The notes beneath the pieces are model-generated. The model did not search any database, was not told the DNA's origin, and worked only from the letters and a program-made list of their open reading frames with translations. From Sulfurimonas sp. UBA6014 (lineage in GTDB: Bacteria > Campylobacterota > Campylobacteria > Campylobacterales > Sulfurimonadaceae): DNA of 62,272 nt. The stretch spans positions 18,984 to 81,255 of the forward strand of contig DJAA01000034.1 in the NCBI GenBank assembly GCA_002428085.1. Reading direction: 5' to 3'. The translations under genes and the position numbers were made by a program. Positions 43,740-53,250 of this stretch are shown piece by piece (position 1 is the first letter of the stretch; every line of letters starts with the position of its first letter).

Positions 43740-44538
43740 GTATAAGACCTGTTTGTAGAGCAGACATCTCAATGAGCTTGTGAGAGAGATAATTTTTATT
43801 TATTTTTAAAGGATTGTTGATTTCATACCACATGTATAAATCAAATAAAGTGTATACAAGTTTGTTTGTATCTCTATAATTTCCTTTAGTAAGTTTATGT
43901 ATCAAATCAACTGAACTATTTTGAAACATATTGGCTGTGTCAAAGCAGTTGGCTTTCATAAGTTTTTTTTGTATATATATCTTCAATTCGGCACTTGATG
44001 TGTTTTCTAGTTCTATACTTTCCCAAATTCTAGTTTGAAAATGTTCCTTTGCTATAAGGTCCTCTTTTTCTGTTTTATGTAAGGTAATAACAAATTTGAC
44101 TTTTCTTGTGTCGGAGAGCAATCTTATTTTTTCCATAAGAGCCGAAGAGTAAAGTTGCGCTTCATCTAAGAGAACGAGCGGTATCTCATGCATTGGATTT
44201 TCGTTAATAATTTTCATAAATTGTGTAAAATTTAATTCACCGTTATATTTGACTTGCAATAAGTCTTGCGCAAGAGTTTTAAAAAATTCACTCTCATCAA
44301 GAATAGGGGTGCTGTAGAGATGTATAGTTTGCATAGCGCTGAGGTCATGATAGAGTTTTGTTAAAAACATACTTTTGCCAGTTCCAGGTTTTCCATACAG
44401 AAGTATCATCTTCAGAGGCTTCTTCACAGAATCTTTTAGGGATTGATAGATTGTAGAGACTCTCTCAAGTTGTATATAATCTTTAGCACTTACAGTATCT
44501 AAAAAAACATCTTTAGAGTTTTGAAAGATACTATTCAT
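43732..44538 (-). CDS. mshM: MshM/ExeA-type AAA ATPase
   Basis: A 268-residue AAA ATPase with Walker A LYGKPGTGKS at 48-57, Walker B IPLVLLDEAQLYS and sensor region VKFVITLHKTEK. ExeA/MshM proteins place or assemble the secretin with the cell wall. I choose ATG 44538, one base after the secretin stop (TAGTATG); a start 36 bases earlier lies inside the secretin gene. Confidence 0.85.
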   Translation of the reverse strand: MNSIFQNSKDVFLDTVSAKDYIQLERVSTIYQSLKDSVKKPLKMILLYGKPGTGKSMFLTKLYHDLSAMQTIHLYSTPILDESEFFKTLAQDLLQVKYNGELNFTQFMKIINENPMHEIPLVLLDEAQLYSSALMEKIRLLSDTRKVKFVITLHKTEKEDLIAKEHFQTRIWESIELENTSSAELKIYIQKKLMKANCFDTANMFQNSSVDLIHKLTKGNYRDTNKLVYTLFDLYMWYEINNPLKINKNYLSHKLIEMSALQTGLIHD

Positions 44539-44539
44539 A

Positions 44540-46072
44540 CTACTCTTTCTCTTCTGAGGTGTTATTGTCATCAAGAAGTTGTGCGGTAATTCCTTTATAG
44601 CCTAAATCTGTAAGCGATAATTCGCTGTTTTCTTTGCTAATGATGTGCGGCTCAATAATAATAACAAGCTCTTGAACTTGTTTAACATTATTTTCATATT
44701 TGAAAAAATAGCTAAGACCTGGAATATCTCCTAAAATAGGCACTTTATTCATTTGTTGTGTATTGCTTGTGTTAATAAGACCGCCCAGTATAATTCTGTT
44801 TCCATCTTTAACAGTCACTACAGAAGAGAGCTGACGACGATTTAAATCTGGTGGCATAACTCTGCCTGAAGATGACCCTGACATTATCTCTCTTGTTTCA
44901 GAAAGAGACGGATTAATTTTTAATGTGATTGTTTTATCGTCGGCTATTTCAGGGGTGATGTCAAGAAGAACACCAGCAAATACAGATTTTACTTCATCAT
45001 TTTGAGTTGTAGCCGCAACACCTCCACCTGTTCCTTGTTGATTTGTTGATTGTTGAATTTTGTAAAAATATTCAGTTCCTGCAGTGATTAAAGCGGGTTG
45101 ATTATTGAGTGTTAAAACTTTAGGGTTAGAGATGGCACTCACATCCCCTTGCGTTTGTAAAAATTTTATCACCTCTTTTAAAGTTCCCCCAGCTTTTAAT
45201 GTAACAAAACCTGTAGGGTCGTAAGAAGTACCCGCTTCGTCTGTTTTTGTCCCCTCACCATAATTAGCTTCTACAGTGATATCTTGAAGTGCGTACAATT
45301 GTTGCCAATCTATCCCTGTTGTTTTACCCTTTGCCATATTCACAGAGAGGAGTTGTACGTCTATTAATACCTGCAATTGTACTTTTTTTTGAAGTTTTTC
45401 TAAATAACTCTCAAGTCTAGCCATCTGCTTTGAGGTTGCAGTTACGGTGATAAGTCCAGCATTTTTATTTATAATCGGTGCATCTGCGACGTAAGCATCG
45501 TTAGGTCTATTTAAAACACTACGAAGTTCAAGGTCTAAATCCAGCCAAAATTTAACTTCATCACTAGACTCTATCTTAATTCCTGATTCAGCACTTGATG
45601 TCCCACCTTCAGTGCCAGAAGTAGAGGTGGCTGTGCTTGTTGTCGTTCCTGTTCCTGTTTGAGAGGCCGATGAAGAGCTTAAAGTAATATCGGTGCTTCC
45701 AGTTCCTTTTCTTTGGGAAAGAATATAATCTATACTAAAAACTTTGGTGCTGAGATATGAGAGCTGAAGTATATTGTTTTCTAATTTATAAGAGAGATTA
45801 TTTTCTTTTAAAATTACATCTAACACTTCATCAATCGTTAGATTTTTTAAATGTGTTTTATTGAGTTTTTTTTGTAAATAGGTCTCCGCATGTGGATCAG
45901 TAACAATAATACTAAATTCACATTCATCGCTCAGTTGCTCAATAAAATCAATAACTTTTGTATCTTTCGTTGAACTGATACTAAAAAGTTCGTAAGAACA
46001 ATCAGTACTAGCACTAGTTGAGAGAAGAGTCACCAAGAGTATTGTGTATATTGAAGAGTGTATTGATTTCAT
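44540..46072 (-). CDS. mshL: Secretin (MshL/PulD family)
   Basis: A 510-residue outer membrane secretin: signal peptide (YTILLVTLLSTSAS), a small N0/STN-like domain (KLNKTHLKNLTIDEVLDVILKENNL), a Ser/Thr/Gly-rich stretch at about 135-165, an N1-type repeat, and the C-terminal beta-barrel domain (TLNNQPALITAGTEYFY, SSVVTVKDGNRIILGGL, VPILGDIPGLSYFFK). It forms the exit pore of the apparatus. Confidence 0.94.
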   Translation of the reverse strand: MKSIHSSIYTILLVTLLSTSASTDCSYELFSISSTKDTKVIDFIEQLSDECEFSIIVTDPHAETYLQKKLNKTHLKNLTIDEVLDVILKENNLSYKLENNILQLSYLSTKVFSIDYILSQRKGTGSTDITLSSSSASQTGTGTTTSTATSTSGTEGGTSSAESGIKIESSDEVKFWLDLDLELRSVLNRPNDAYVADAPIINKNAGLITVTATSKQMARLESYLEKLQKKVQLQVLIDVQLLSVNMAKGKTTGIDWQQLYALQDITVEANYGEGTKTDEAGTSYDPTGFVTLKAGGTLKEVIKFLQTQGDVSAISNPKVLTLNNQPALITAGTEYFYKIQQSTNQQGTGGGVAATTQNDEVKSVFAGVLLDITPEIADDKTITLKINPSLSETREIMSGSSSGRVMPPDLNRRQLSSVVTVKDGNRIILGGLINTSNTQQMNKVPILGDIPGLSYFFKYENNVKQVQELVIIIEPHIISKENSELSLTDLGYKGITAQLLDDNNTSEEKE

Positions 46073-46081
46073 TATTCTGTC

Positions 46082-46549
46082 CTACTTATTTTTAAATTTA
46101 AGATTTCGATTTGTACTATTAGTTGAGAGCACCAATTTTTTATTATTTTGTGTCAAAACGACCGAATCATGAGTTACTTCAAGGATTGTATATCCATGAA
46201 CAATCCCATTTGTTTTATACCAAATGCCATCAATTAAAGCAGACTTGTTCATGATAGCATCAACGGATAGCTTTTTTTGTGGTATTTTTGGAGTATTTTT
46301 TTGTAAAGAATCTACTTTGAGCGTTGAAGATTTTTGGCTACTCGATACGACTGGCTTAGAAGCATCTACTTTTGCACTCTCTGCTTTTAAAAAAATAAAT
46401 GGACTCTTTACATCGGATGCATCAGCATCTGAAAGCCCAATTCTCGCAGGTTTAATTGCTTCTATTTGTTCATTTACCCAGTCAAGTTCATTTGAGTGAA
46501 GCATAACGCTGAGTAAACATAAAAAACTCACTATGATGGTATTTTTCAT
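46082..46549 (-). CDS. MshK/PilP-like periplasmic protein
   Basis: A 155-residue exported protein: signal peptide (TIIVSFLCLLSVMLHS), low-complexity linker, then a small C-terminal domain (ALIDGIWYKTNGIVHGYTILEVTHDSVVLTQ) that has the look of the PilP/GspC HR domain which binds the secretin. ATG 46549 overlaps the preceding stop (TAATG). The MshK name is inferred from its place before the secretin. Confidence 0.72.
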   Translation of the reverse strand: MKNTIIVSFLCLLSVMLHSNELDWVNEQIEAIKPARIGLSDADASDVKSPFIFLKAESAKVDASKPVVSSSQKSSTLKVDSLQKNTPKIPQKKLSVDAIMNKSALIDGIWYKTNGIVHGYTILEVTHDSVVLTQNNKKLVLSTNSTNRNLKFKNK

Positions 46550-47181
46550 TAGTATGTAATCCCCCAAACTGAGATGTTAAGGTCGGTGTTGAGTGTATCA
46601 TTTGCATCTATTTTTAAACCATGAATATCTACAACCAGTTCACTTTGTTCAAGTGAGTTTATAAACATAAGTGTGTCTTCATATTTTCCAGATGTTTGAA
46701 GGGTGATATCTAGTATATGACCAAAGGAGGAGTTATTAAAAGCATACTTATTGATAAAATGGATGATTTTAATATTATAATTTTTAGCATTTATAGAAAC
46801 TGAGTGTAAATATTCACCCCATGACCTCTCATCATATATAAGGGAAGATATTGTTTCTATTTGCGCTTTTATATACTCATTGTTTTCTTTGTGCATGATG
46901 GCTTCAGCTCTTGCTTTTTTGATATCATTTTCTAAGAGTGTGATTTTTGTTTCTGGATTGTATTGTAAAAATGTTCTGTCTTCTTTTATCTTAGATTCCA
47001 GAGCTGTTATTTTTAAATTTTGCTCTTGAAAATCATTTGCTGAGCTATCCCAAAAGAACAGATATGAAAAAGCAAAAAGTGCACTAAAAATCATGATATA
47101 CGTCATATATAAATCTTTTTGACTTTTTTCTTTAAAAGCTAAATCTATTTTTTGTAAGTAATCTTCAATGATAATTTTCAT
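46549..47181 (-). CDS. MshJ/PilO-like inner membrane protein
   Basis: A 210-residue bitopic protein: cytoplasmic N-terminus, membrane segment at about 25-44 (YMTYIMIFSALFAFSYLFFW), a coiled coil at about 50-95, and a ferredoxin-like periplasmic domain ending in GLKIDANDTLNTDLNISVWGI. This is the PilO/GspM layout. It overlaps the MshI-like gene by four bases. Confidence 0.78.
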   Translation of the reverse strand: MKIIIEDYLQKIDLAFKEKSQKDLYMTYIMIFSALFAFSYLFFWDSSANDFQEQNLKITALESKIKEDRTFLQYNPETKITLLENDIKKARAEAIMHKENNEYIKAQIETISSLIYDERSWGEYLHSVSINAKNYNIKIIHFINKYAFNNSSFGHILDITLQTSGKYEDTLMFINSLEQSELVVDIHGLKIDANDTLNTDLNISVWGITY

Positions 47182-48713
47182 AATATTTTTACCTTTAGCT
47201 CGGAGAAGTATTTTTTATTCTCTTTGTTATATGAAATATCTTCCAAGAAAAAATTGAATTTATTTTCGTATACTTTTGTTAAATATTCTATCAATTGAGT
47301 TATTTGTTTATCACTTGAGGAGACTAAGTCAAGGGTGAAATTTTTTGTCTCATTAGCTTCACTATAAGACCAAGTTTCAACTTTTACATCGTAATAATTT
47401 AAATCTTTTGTTAACTGTGCCAATAATTTGGATTTCATTGGATAATTAACTTTAACATCATGAATTTTGATAAGTGTTGCTTTTTTTTCGTTGTATTCTT
47501 TCTCTTCTTTTGTGAGAAGCGCTACAGCTTTCGCTTTATCGGCTTCTCTGTTATTTATCGTGGCTTCTCTTGTAGTTTTTATAAGGTGAAGTTCTCTGTA
47601 CTCCTTATCCAATAAATCATGCTGGAGTGTTTGAGCGTATGTCAATACCCAATACGTTACAGGATACATAAAAGCAAGAAGAAGTGAAGCGGCAACAACC
47701 ATGATGATTTTGCCACTGACTCTTTGTTGAAATTTAGGAGGACGTGGATAGGATGTAAAATTACACTCATATTTTTCTTCCTCAGGCAAGGCTGTATAAG
47801 TATGCATAAGTGCATGTATTTGGTCTATATACGTCCCTTCACTCTCAAAACCATAATCAAACTCAAAATTACTGCTTTTTATCCCTAGTTCAGCTTCCGC
47901 CATTTCGTCTAGTTTGCTTAGGGTGTATATTTGTGAACCAATATATAAATGCTCAGTTTTATCTATTTCAAAGGCTCTTTTGACAAAAGTGACAATATCA
48001 TTTATGTTTGCAAAAATTTCTTTATAGAGCTTTATCAAGTGTTCTTTAAAGTCGCTTGTCGTCTCTCTGAGATTGTGATTTGCTAAAAAGTCAATAAACT
48101 CTTCGTACTCTACTCTTTCACCATAAAGCTCACAAAATCTCTCGTGCATCTGAATAAAAGAGTATTTAAGCGATTTTGTATAAACAAACTCTTTATCATA
48201 ATAGAATGTTATAAAGGCATCATTTTGTTGAAAATAGACAAAGCAGTGAGCACCACTATTTTGTATAATTTCTTTTACATAGAGTGATTTTAGAAGGAGG
48301 GGAACGGGGATGATAAGGTCAATATATTTGATTTTTTGTACAGTTTCTTCAAAAATTTCTGCGATATTAATCGGATCTACTATAAAAACTTGAAAATGTC
48401 TATTTTCTGCATCAAGGGAGTTAAAAGTTTCTATAAACTGAACTTGATACGTTATTGCCTGGTCTAACCCTAATTCATCGTATACTTTGCTATTGATAGC
48501 ATCGTACAAATCCTCTTCAGGTATATTTTTAGTTATTTCAATTCGGCTTGTAATAAATCCATTTGTATTTAAATAAGAGATGACAAATTGATTTTTTGCG
48601 TATTGAGGTGAAGTCGTTTCCGTTAAAAAACTAGAAATTCCACTAAAATAAGTCTTTGCATACGGATTTATTGAAATAACACTTGAAAAAGAGTGCTGGT
48701 TTGTTTTATTCAT
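47178..48713 (-). CDS. mshI: MshI-like protein (PilM-PilN type fusion)
   Basis: A 511-residue protein: an N-terminal cytoplasmic region of about 330 residues with an actin/PilM-like pattern (YIDLIIPVPLLLKSLY, EHLYIGSQIYTLSKL), then a membrane segment at about 337-357 (IIMVVAASLLLAFMYPVTYWVL), a coiled coil and a PilN-like periplasmic domain. The fusion of PilM and PilN parts in one protein matches MshI/GspL. It starts three bases after the Csd4-like gene, so the pilus genes are probably co-transcribed with the cell-shape genes. Confidence 0.8.
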   Translation of the reverse strand: MNKTNQHSFSSVISINPYAKTYFSGISSFLTETTSPQYAKNQFVISYLNTNGFITSRIEITKNIPEEDLYDAINSKVYDELGLDQAITYQVQFIETFNSLDAENRHFQVFIVDPINIAEIFEETVQKIKYIDLIIPVPLLLKSLYVKEIIQNSGAHCFVYFQQNDAFITFYYDKEFVYTKSLKYSFIQMHERFCELYGERVEYEEFIDFLANHNLRETTSDFKEHLIKLYKEIFANINDIVTFVKRAFEIDKTEHLYIGSQIYTLSKLDEMAEAELGIKSSNFEFDYGFESEGTYIDQIHALMHTYTALPEEEKYECNFTSYPRPPKFQQRVSGKIIMVVAASLLLAFMYPVTYWVLTYAQTLQHDLLDKEYRELHLIKTTREATINNREADKAKAVALLTKEEKEYNEKKATLIKIHDVKVNYPMKSKLLAQLTKDLNYYDVKVETWSYSEANETKNFTLDLVSSSDKQITQLIEYLTKVYENKFNFFLEDISYNKENKKYFSELKVKIL

Positions 48714-48716
48714 GAG

Positions 48717-50006
48717 TTACAACCTATTGAAATGAACCATTGCCATAGAACAAAATTCATCATTTTTATAAAATTCTACTCTATAAATAGCATTTGCCTC
48801 ATCTACAGAAAATTTCTCATCAAGTTGATTACGAGTTACTCGCAATCCACTTTCATCTTTTGCTGTAGACTTAAGACCAATAATATTCACACGAAAATCC
48901 CTATTCTCTGATATCACAAAATCGTCATTTACAAAAAAATCTGAAGTCATATCAAGAGAAGTTATTTTTCCATCAATTGTAGCATCAAACTTTTTAGGGC
49001 AACCTTGCACATTTTTAAAATATTGAGGAGATAATTTTGTTATGCGTTTATTCCCAATATAAACTATATATGCATCGTCTTCTTTTCTCATACTCCCAAG
49101 GGGATGAGAAAATTTAAACACATTATTCACTGATTTTATCGGAATGTAACTTAAAGATTTTTTTATCCCATTTAAATTGAGTGAAATATTTCCATTAATC
49201 TGCAAATCGCCATAGTTTTCAATGACATTTTCTAATGTATCTATGGTTAATTCAAAATCTCTTTTGAATGATATTTGCATTATATTCATAAATTCTTCAA
49301 TCGCAAGAAGTTGATAAAAAACTTTTTCAGATAAAGAGGAGAGATTTTTGCTGCTCTCTATAGCAAAGGCAGGTTTATTGTTCGTCACCGCATAATAAGT
49401 CAGTGAAAGTTGCATTGTCTCATCTTCAAACTGTGTTTTTGTATTTTTAACATTAAAATTATGGTGCTCTTGAAGAAGCTTTTTATTGAGATTATCTTTC
49501 ACCTTTAAAGCTATATCATTAAGATTTCCAAATAGTTGATTTTGATTGAGTTCGTATTGGTCAATCACACAAGTTTGTCCCCAAGCGTTGGGATTAAATA
49601 TTTTGCCATTGTTTTCTACTCTGTAAAAACCATGCCCATCGTGCAAATTTAATACCAGAGATACATTTTTTGCAGTGATGATTTTTTTGATCTCTTGGAT
49701 TGTTTGTGTATCTTTATCATTTTTTTCAATTATAGAAAATTTTCTGTTCATGTCGCCATTGACACCTCTTTCATCTGCTTGAATGCTCTGTTGATTGAGG
49801 TTTGGAACTATCCATATATTTTTGGAGGTGATATTGTAGTGAGATGCGAGTATGGATGCAGCAAAATAACCACCAGGCTCATCCCCATGTATCCCCCCAA
49901 TAACTAAAAGAGTTGTATTGGAGTCAGGATTTTCTTTTTTGATGAGTTGAATGTCACCACCATATATGAGAGACAAATACAAGAAAAAAAATACAAGCAA
50001 TTTCAT
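48717..50006 (-). CDS. csd4: M99-family peptidoglycan carboxypeptidase (Csd4/Pgp1-like)
   Basis: A 429-residue exported zinc peptidase: signal peptide (LLVFFFLYLSLIYG), zinc ligands His40 and Glu43 in GGIHGDEPGG and His122 in LNLHDGHGF, followed by two beta-rich domains. In Helicobacter and Campylobacter this D,L-carboxypeptidase trims tripeptides to dipeptides and sets helical cell shape. H. pylori Csd4 has Gln in place of the first His, as I recall; here it is His. It lies next to the Csd6-like gene. Confidence 0.9.
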   Translation of the reverse strand: MKLLVFFFLYLSLIYGGDIQLIKKENPDSNTTLLVIGGIHGDEPGGYFAASILASHYNITSKNIWIVPNLNQQSIQADERGVNGDMNRKFSIIEKNDKDTQTIQEIKKIITAKNVSLVLNLHDGHGFYRVENNGKIFNPNAWGQTCVIDQYELNQNQLFGNLNDIALKVKDNLNKKLLQEHHNFNVKNTKTQFEDETMQLSLTYYAVTNNKPAFAIESSKNLSSLSEKVFYQLLAIEEFMNIMQISFKRDFELTIDTLENVIENYGDLQINGNISLNLNGIKKSLSYIPIKSVNNVFKFSHPLGSMRKEDDAYIVYIGNKRITKLSPQYFKNVQGCPKKFDATIDGKITSLDMTSDFFVNDDFVISENRDFRVNIIGLKSTAKDESGLRVTRNQLDEKFSVDEANAIYRVEFYKNDEFCSMAMVHFNRL

Positions 50007-50007
50007 T

Positions 50008-50994
50008 TTATTGTTCTGTAAATATTTTCATGATTTTATTTTTCTCAAGTTGAATCATTAAGGTTTTGTCACCTGTAAATTTATAACTATTTGATTCATA
50101 CAACTCTTTAAAGGTTATTTGATAAATATTGTCACCTCCTGGATAGGGAAGTACATTTATATTTGTCAAAATAATGATTTTTTTCTCATCTTTTGTAAAT
50201 ACTCTTGTTTTATATCTTTTAAAATCCTCATATTTCATGCCATCATTTCTGATAAAATCAGAGGAATAAAATTTCAGATACCCCTCTATATCATTATAGA
50301 GCCAGCTGTATCTCCACTGATAGAGCTGTGTTAAAATATTTGCTAGAGTCTCTTTAGAAGTCTCTTTTGGTGTCTCCGCTTCATGGATGATTAAAAGGGT
50401 TTTTTGTATATCAATTCTTTTTTCTAAACACTCTATTTGTGCGTTGTTTATAGCAATGCATCCTTTTGTATATTCATCTCGCTCCTGTTCAGTTGGAAGT
50501 CCATGAATCCAGATACCTGAGCCATTTTTGCCTTTATATGCATCATAAAGATTAGGATAAGATGTTACAAAAGCAAGTGGTCCGTAAAATGAGTCAAGTT
50601 TAGAGATTTTTTCAACAATACCATAGATTCCAATTGGTGTTCTTAAATCCCCTTCTTTCTTTTTATCCCCTTTTTCTTTTCCTGTAAACGCAGCATAATT
50701 TTTTTGAAATTCAAAATTATTTTTTTGATTTTGCTGATAAAGACTTAAGACTGACTTCTCTTTGTTGCATGTAAGCACAGACGAGTAATTTTCAATATAA
50801 CCAAATTTTATATCTTTATCTTTGAGGTACTCATGCCAGTAGGATACTCTTGTGAGTTCCAAATCCATTTGTTTTTCTATATTTTGTATCCCATTGATTC
50901 TGTAGTTTGTCAATAAATCATTTGCATGTAAAGACAACCCGAATAAGAGTACGACAACTATTTTTTGCAAGAGAGTTCTAGTTCTAAAGTTCAC
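50008..50994 (-). CDS. csd6: Csd6/Pgp2-like L,D-peptidase with YkuD domain
   Basis: A 328-residue exported protein: signal peptide (IVVVLLFGLSLHA), YkuD catalytic domain with His164 in WIHGLP and Cys179 in TKGCIAINN, and a C-terminal NTF2-like domain (YQWRYSWLYNDIEGYLKFYSSDF). The layout matches Csd6/Pgp2, an L,D-carboxypeptidase of cell-shape control. The place directly after era is as in H. pylori. It overlaps era by 11 bases. Confidence 0.9.
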   Translation of the reverse strand: MNFRTRTLLQKIVVVLLFGLSLHANDLLTNYRINGIQNIEKQMDLELTRVSYWHEYLKDKDIKFGYIENYSSVLTCNKEKSVLSLYQQNQKNNFEFQKNYAAFTGKEKGDKKKEGDLRTPIGIYGIVEKISKLDSFYGPLAFVTSYPNLYDAYKGKNGSGIWIHGLPTEQERDEYTKGCIAINNAQIECLEKRIDIQKTLLIIHEAETPKETSKETLANILTQLYQWRYSWLYNDIEGYLKFYSSDFIRNDGMKYEDFKRYKTRVFTKDEKKIIILTNINVLPYPGGDNIYQITFKELYESNSYKFTGDKTLMIQLEKNKIMKIFTEQ

Positions 50995-51868
50995 TTTTAT
51001 ATCCTATTTCTTCTAAGAAAGACTTATCTTTCGTCCAACCTTTTTTTACACTTACTTGTAAGTCTAAATACGCCTTTTTTCCACTAAGAGTTTCTATTTT
51101 CATCCTTGCATATTGTCCTATTCGTTTAATTGCTTCTCCGCCTTTGCCAATGATTATCCCTTTTTGAGACTCCTTTTCTATAATGATAGTTGCATGAATT
51201 TTATCAAGATTGCCAGCTTCTTTTATCGAATCAATAATAACATCCGATTCATAAGGTATCTCATCGCTAATATTTTCAAAAATCGCTTCTCTGATAAATC
51301 CAGCATAAATATCACGCACAAGCTCACTGGTTAAATCCTCTGGGTCAAACAAAAAAGGTGAATCGGGGAGATTTTTAGAAATCTCTCGAAGCAAGTCTTC
51401 ATGCCCTATTTTTTTGGATATTGCCACGGGGATAAGAGCCTCAAAATGTTGGGCATATGGAGCGTAAGAATTGATCTTTTTAAAGAGTTTGTCTTGAGAT
51501 ACTTGGTCGATTTTACTTAAAGCAATGATGTGTTTTACCCTTGCATTATTGAGTTTTAAAAATTTCTCATAATGTTCAAGCGTATCTGTAACTGGGGCAA
51601 GATAGACTATTAAGTCACAGTCTCCCATAGCTTTTAAAGCTTCATCAAGCATAAATTGGTTAAGTATTTTTTCTCTCTCATGAAGCCCTGGAGTGTCAAC
51701 AAAAATAATTTGTGTGTCGCCATGCATAACAATGGCATTTGACCTTTTTCTTGTAGCATTGGCTTTTTGACTCACCATGGCTATTTTTTCACCTAGAAGG
51801 GAGTTCATTAATGTGCTTTTCCCAGCATTTGGTCGTCCGATGAGCGATACGAAACCAGCTTTAGTCAT
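50984..51868 (-). CDS. era: Era, ribosome-assembly GTPase
   Basis: Era binds the 3' end of 16S rRNA. The 294 residues have G1 GRPNAGKST, G3 DTPGL, G4 SKID and a C-terminal KH domain (KESQKGIIIGKGGEAIKRIGQYAR). An intrinsic terminator separates it from hslU, so it probably has its own weak promoter in the 22 bases or in the terminator region. Confidence 0.97.
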   Translation of the reverse strand: MTKAGFVSLIGRPNAGKSTLMNSLLGEKIAMVSQKANATRKRSNAIVMHGDTQIIFVDTPGLHEREKILNQFMLDEALKAMGDCDLIVYLAPVTDTLEHYEKFLKLNNARVKHIIALSKIDQVSQDKLFKKINSYAPYAQHFEALIPVAISKKIGHEDLLREISKNLPDSPFLFDPEDLTSELVRDIYAGFIREAIFENISDEIPYESDVIIDSIKEAGNLDKIHATIIIEKESQKGIIIGKGGEAIKRIGQYARMKIETLSGKKAYLDLQVSVKKGWTKDKSFLEEIGYKSEL

Positions 51869-51883
51869 GTTTAACCTTTAAAT

Positions 51884-51909
51884 TTAAAAAGCTCTCCACC
51901 AAGGAGAGC
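51884..51909 (-). terminator. Intrinsic terminator after hslU
   Basis: On the minus strand, GCTCTCC (51909-51903), a five-base loop and GGAGAGC (51897-51891), followed by TTTTTAAATTT. It ends the argG-to-hslU transcript. Confidence 0.8.
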
Positions 51910-51921
51910 GGAGTGTTATTG

Positions 51922-53250
51922 TTAGAGTATATATCGTGATAGGTCGTCATTAGCAACTACTTTGTCGAGTTTCGTGTGAACAAGCTCTGATGTGATAACT
52001 ACCTCACTGCCAGAGTGTTCATGTGCATAAAAGCTCACCTCTTCAAGAACTTTTTCAAGGACTGTATGGAGTCTTCTGGCTCCAATATCTTCTGTAATTT
52101 CATTGGCACGATGTGCAAGTTTGGCAATGGCTCGAATCGCTTCATCCTCAAAAGTTAGCTTCACACCTTCTACACCAAGGAGTGCTTCATACTGCTTGAG
52201 GAGAGAGTTCTCTGTTTGTGTTAAAATCTTATAGAGAGTCTCTTCCGTTAAAGATTCAAGTTCAACTCTCAATGGAAATCTCCCTTGAAGCTCCGGAATA
52301 AGATCACTCGGTTTGGTCAAATGAAAAGCACCCGCTGCGATAAAAAGAATATGGTCTGTGTTGATGACACCATATTTTGTAGTGACGCTGCTTCCTTCAA
52401 CGATAGGAAGTAAGTCTCTTTGAACTCCTTCTTTGCTCGGGTCATTACGTGTTTGACTTTTTGAGCTCACAGTGATTTTATCGATTTCATCAAGAAAAAT
52501 AATGCCGCCATTTTCTGCGCGTTTTAAAGCTTCATTATTGATGTTTATCATATCAAGAAGCTTTGAAGAGGCTTCAAGCCGTAACAATACTTTGGCATCT
52601 TTTATGGTTACTTCTTTTTTGTTCTCTTCTTTATTCATGGCTGTAAATATTTTTGAAAATGACTCTTGAACCTTTGCCATCTCAGGCGGAAGTCCAGTAT
52701 CATTAAATTCAATATGGATTTTATCAAAAGAGAGTTCTATGATTTTATCATCCATTTCTCCATCAATGACTCTTTGCTCCATGTGAGAGAGCAATCTTTG
52801 GTAGTCATCTTTTTTAGATTCACTCGCACCCTCAGGAAGCGGTGGAAGAAGCTTTTCAACTATTTTATTGAGTATATAATTTTCAATTTTCTCTTTACTT
52901 GCTTCCTCATGCTCTGCTTTGACAAGTGAAATGGCATTGACAACTAAGTCTCGTATCATCGATTCGACATCGCGGCCTACAAAGCCTACTTCTGTATATT
53001 TGCTCGCTTCTACTTTTATGAAAGGGACCTTCATCATCTTTGCTAAACGTCTGGAAATTTCTGTTTTTCCTACACCAGTAGAGCCTATCATGAGGATATT
53101 TTTTGGCATAATTTCCTCTTGAAGCTCTTGAGCGAGTTGCATTCTTCTATAACGAGTCCTCAGTGCCAGAGCAATTGTTTTTTTTGCATCTTTTTGAGAG
53201 ATGACATATTTGTCCAAATACTCCACTATCTCTGTCGGTGTTAAGTTCAT
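51922..53250 (-). CDS. hslU: HslU, ATPase of the HslUV protease
   Basis: An unfoldase of 442 residues for the HslV peptidase: LTPTEIVEYLDKYVISQKDAKKTIALALR, Walker A GSTGVGKTEISRRLA, the GRDVESMIRDL pore segment, the I domain (about 110-240), Walker B GIIFLDEIDKI, sensor and C-terminal RRLHTVLEKVLE and the terminal YIL that docks into HslV. It overlaps hslV by four bases. Confidence 0.97.
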   Translation of the reverse strand: MNLTPTEIVEYLDKYVISQKDAKKTIALALRTRYRRMQLAQELQEEIMPKNILMIGSTGVGKTEISRRLAKMMKVPFIKVEASKYTEVGFVGRDVESMIRDLVVNAISLVKAEHEEASKEKIENYILNKIVEKLLPPLPEGASESKKDDYQRLLSHMEQRVIDGEMDDKIIELSFDKIHIEFNDTGLPPEMAKVQESFSKIFTAMNKEENKKEVTIKDAKVLLRLEASSKLLDMININNEALKRAENGGIIFLDEIDKITVSSKSQTRNDPSKEGVQRDLLPIVEGSSVTTKYGVINTDHILFIAAGAFHLTKPSDLIPELQGRFPLRVELESLTEETLYKILTQTENSLLKQYEALLGVEGVKLTFEDEAIRAIAKLAHRANEITEDIGARRLHTVLEKVLEEVSFYAHEHSGSEVVITSELVHTKLDKVVANDDLSRYIL

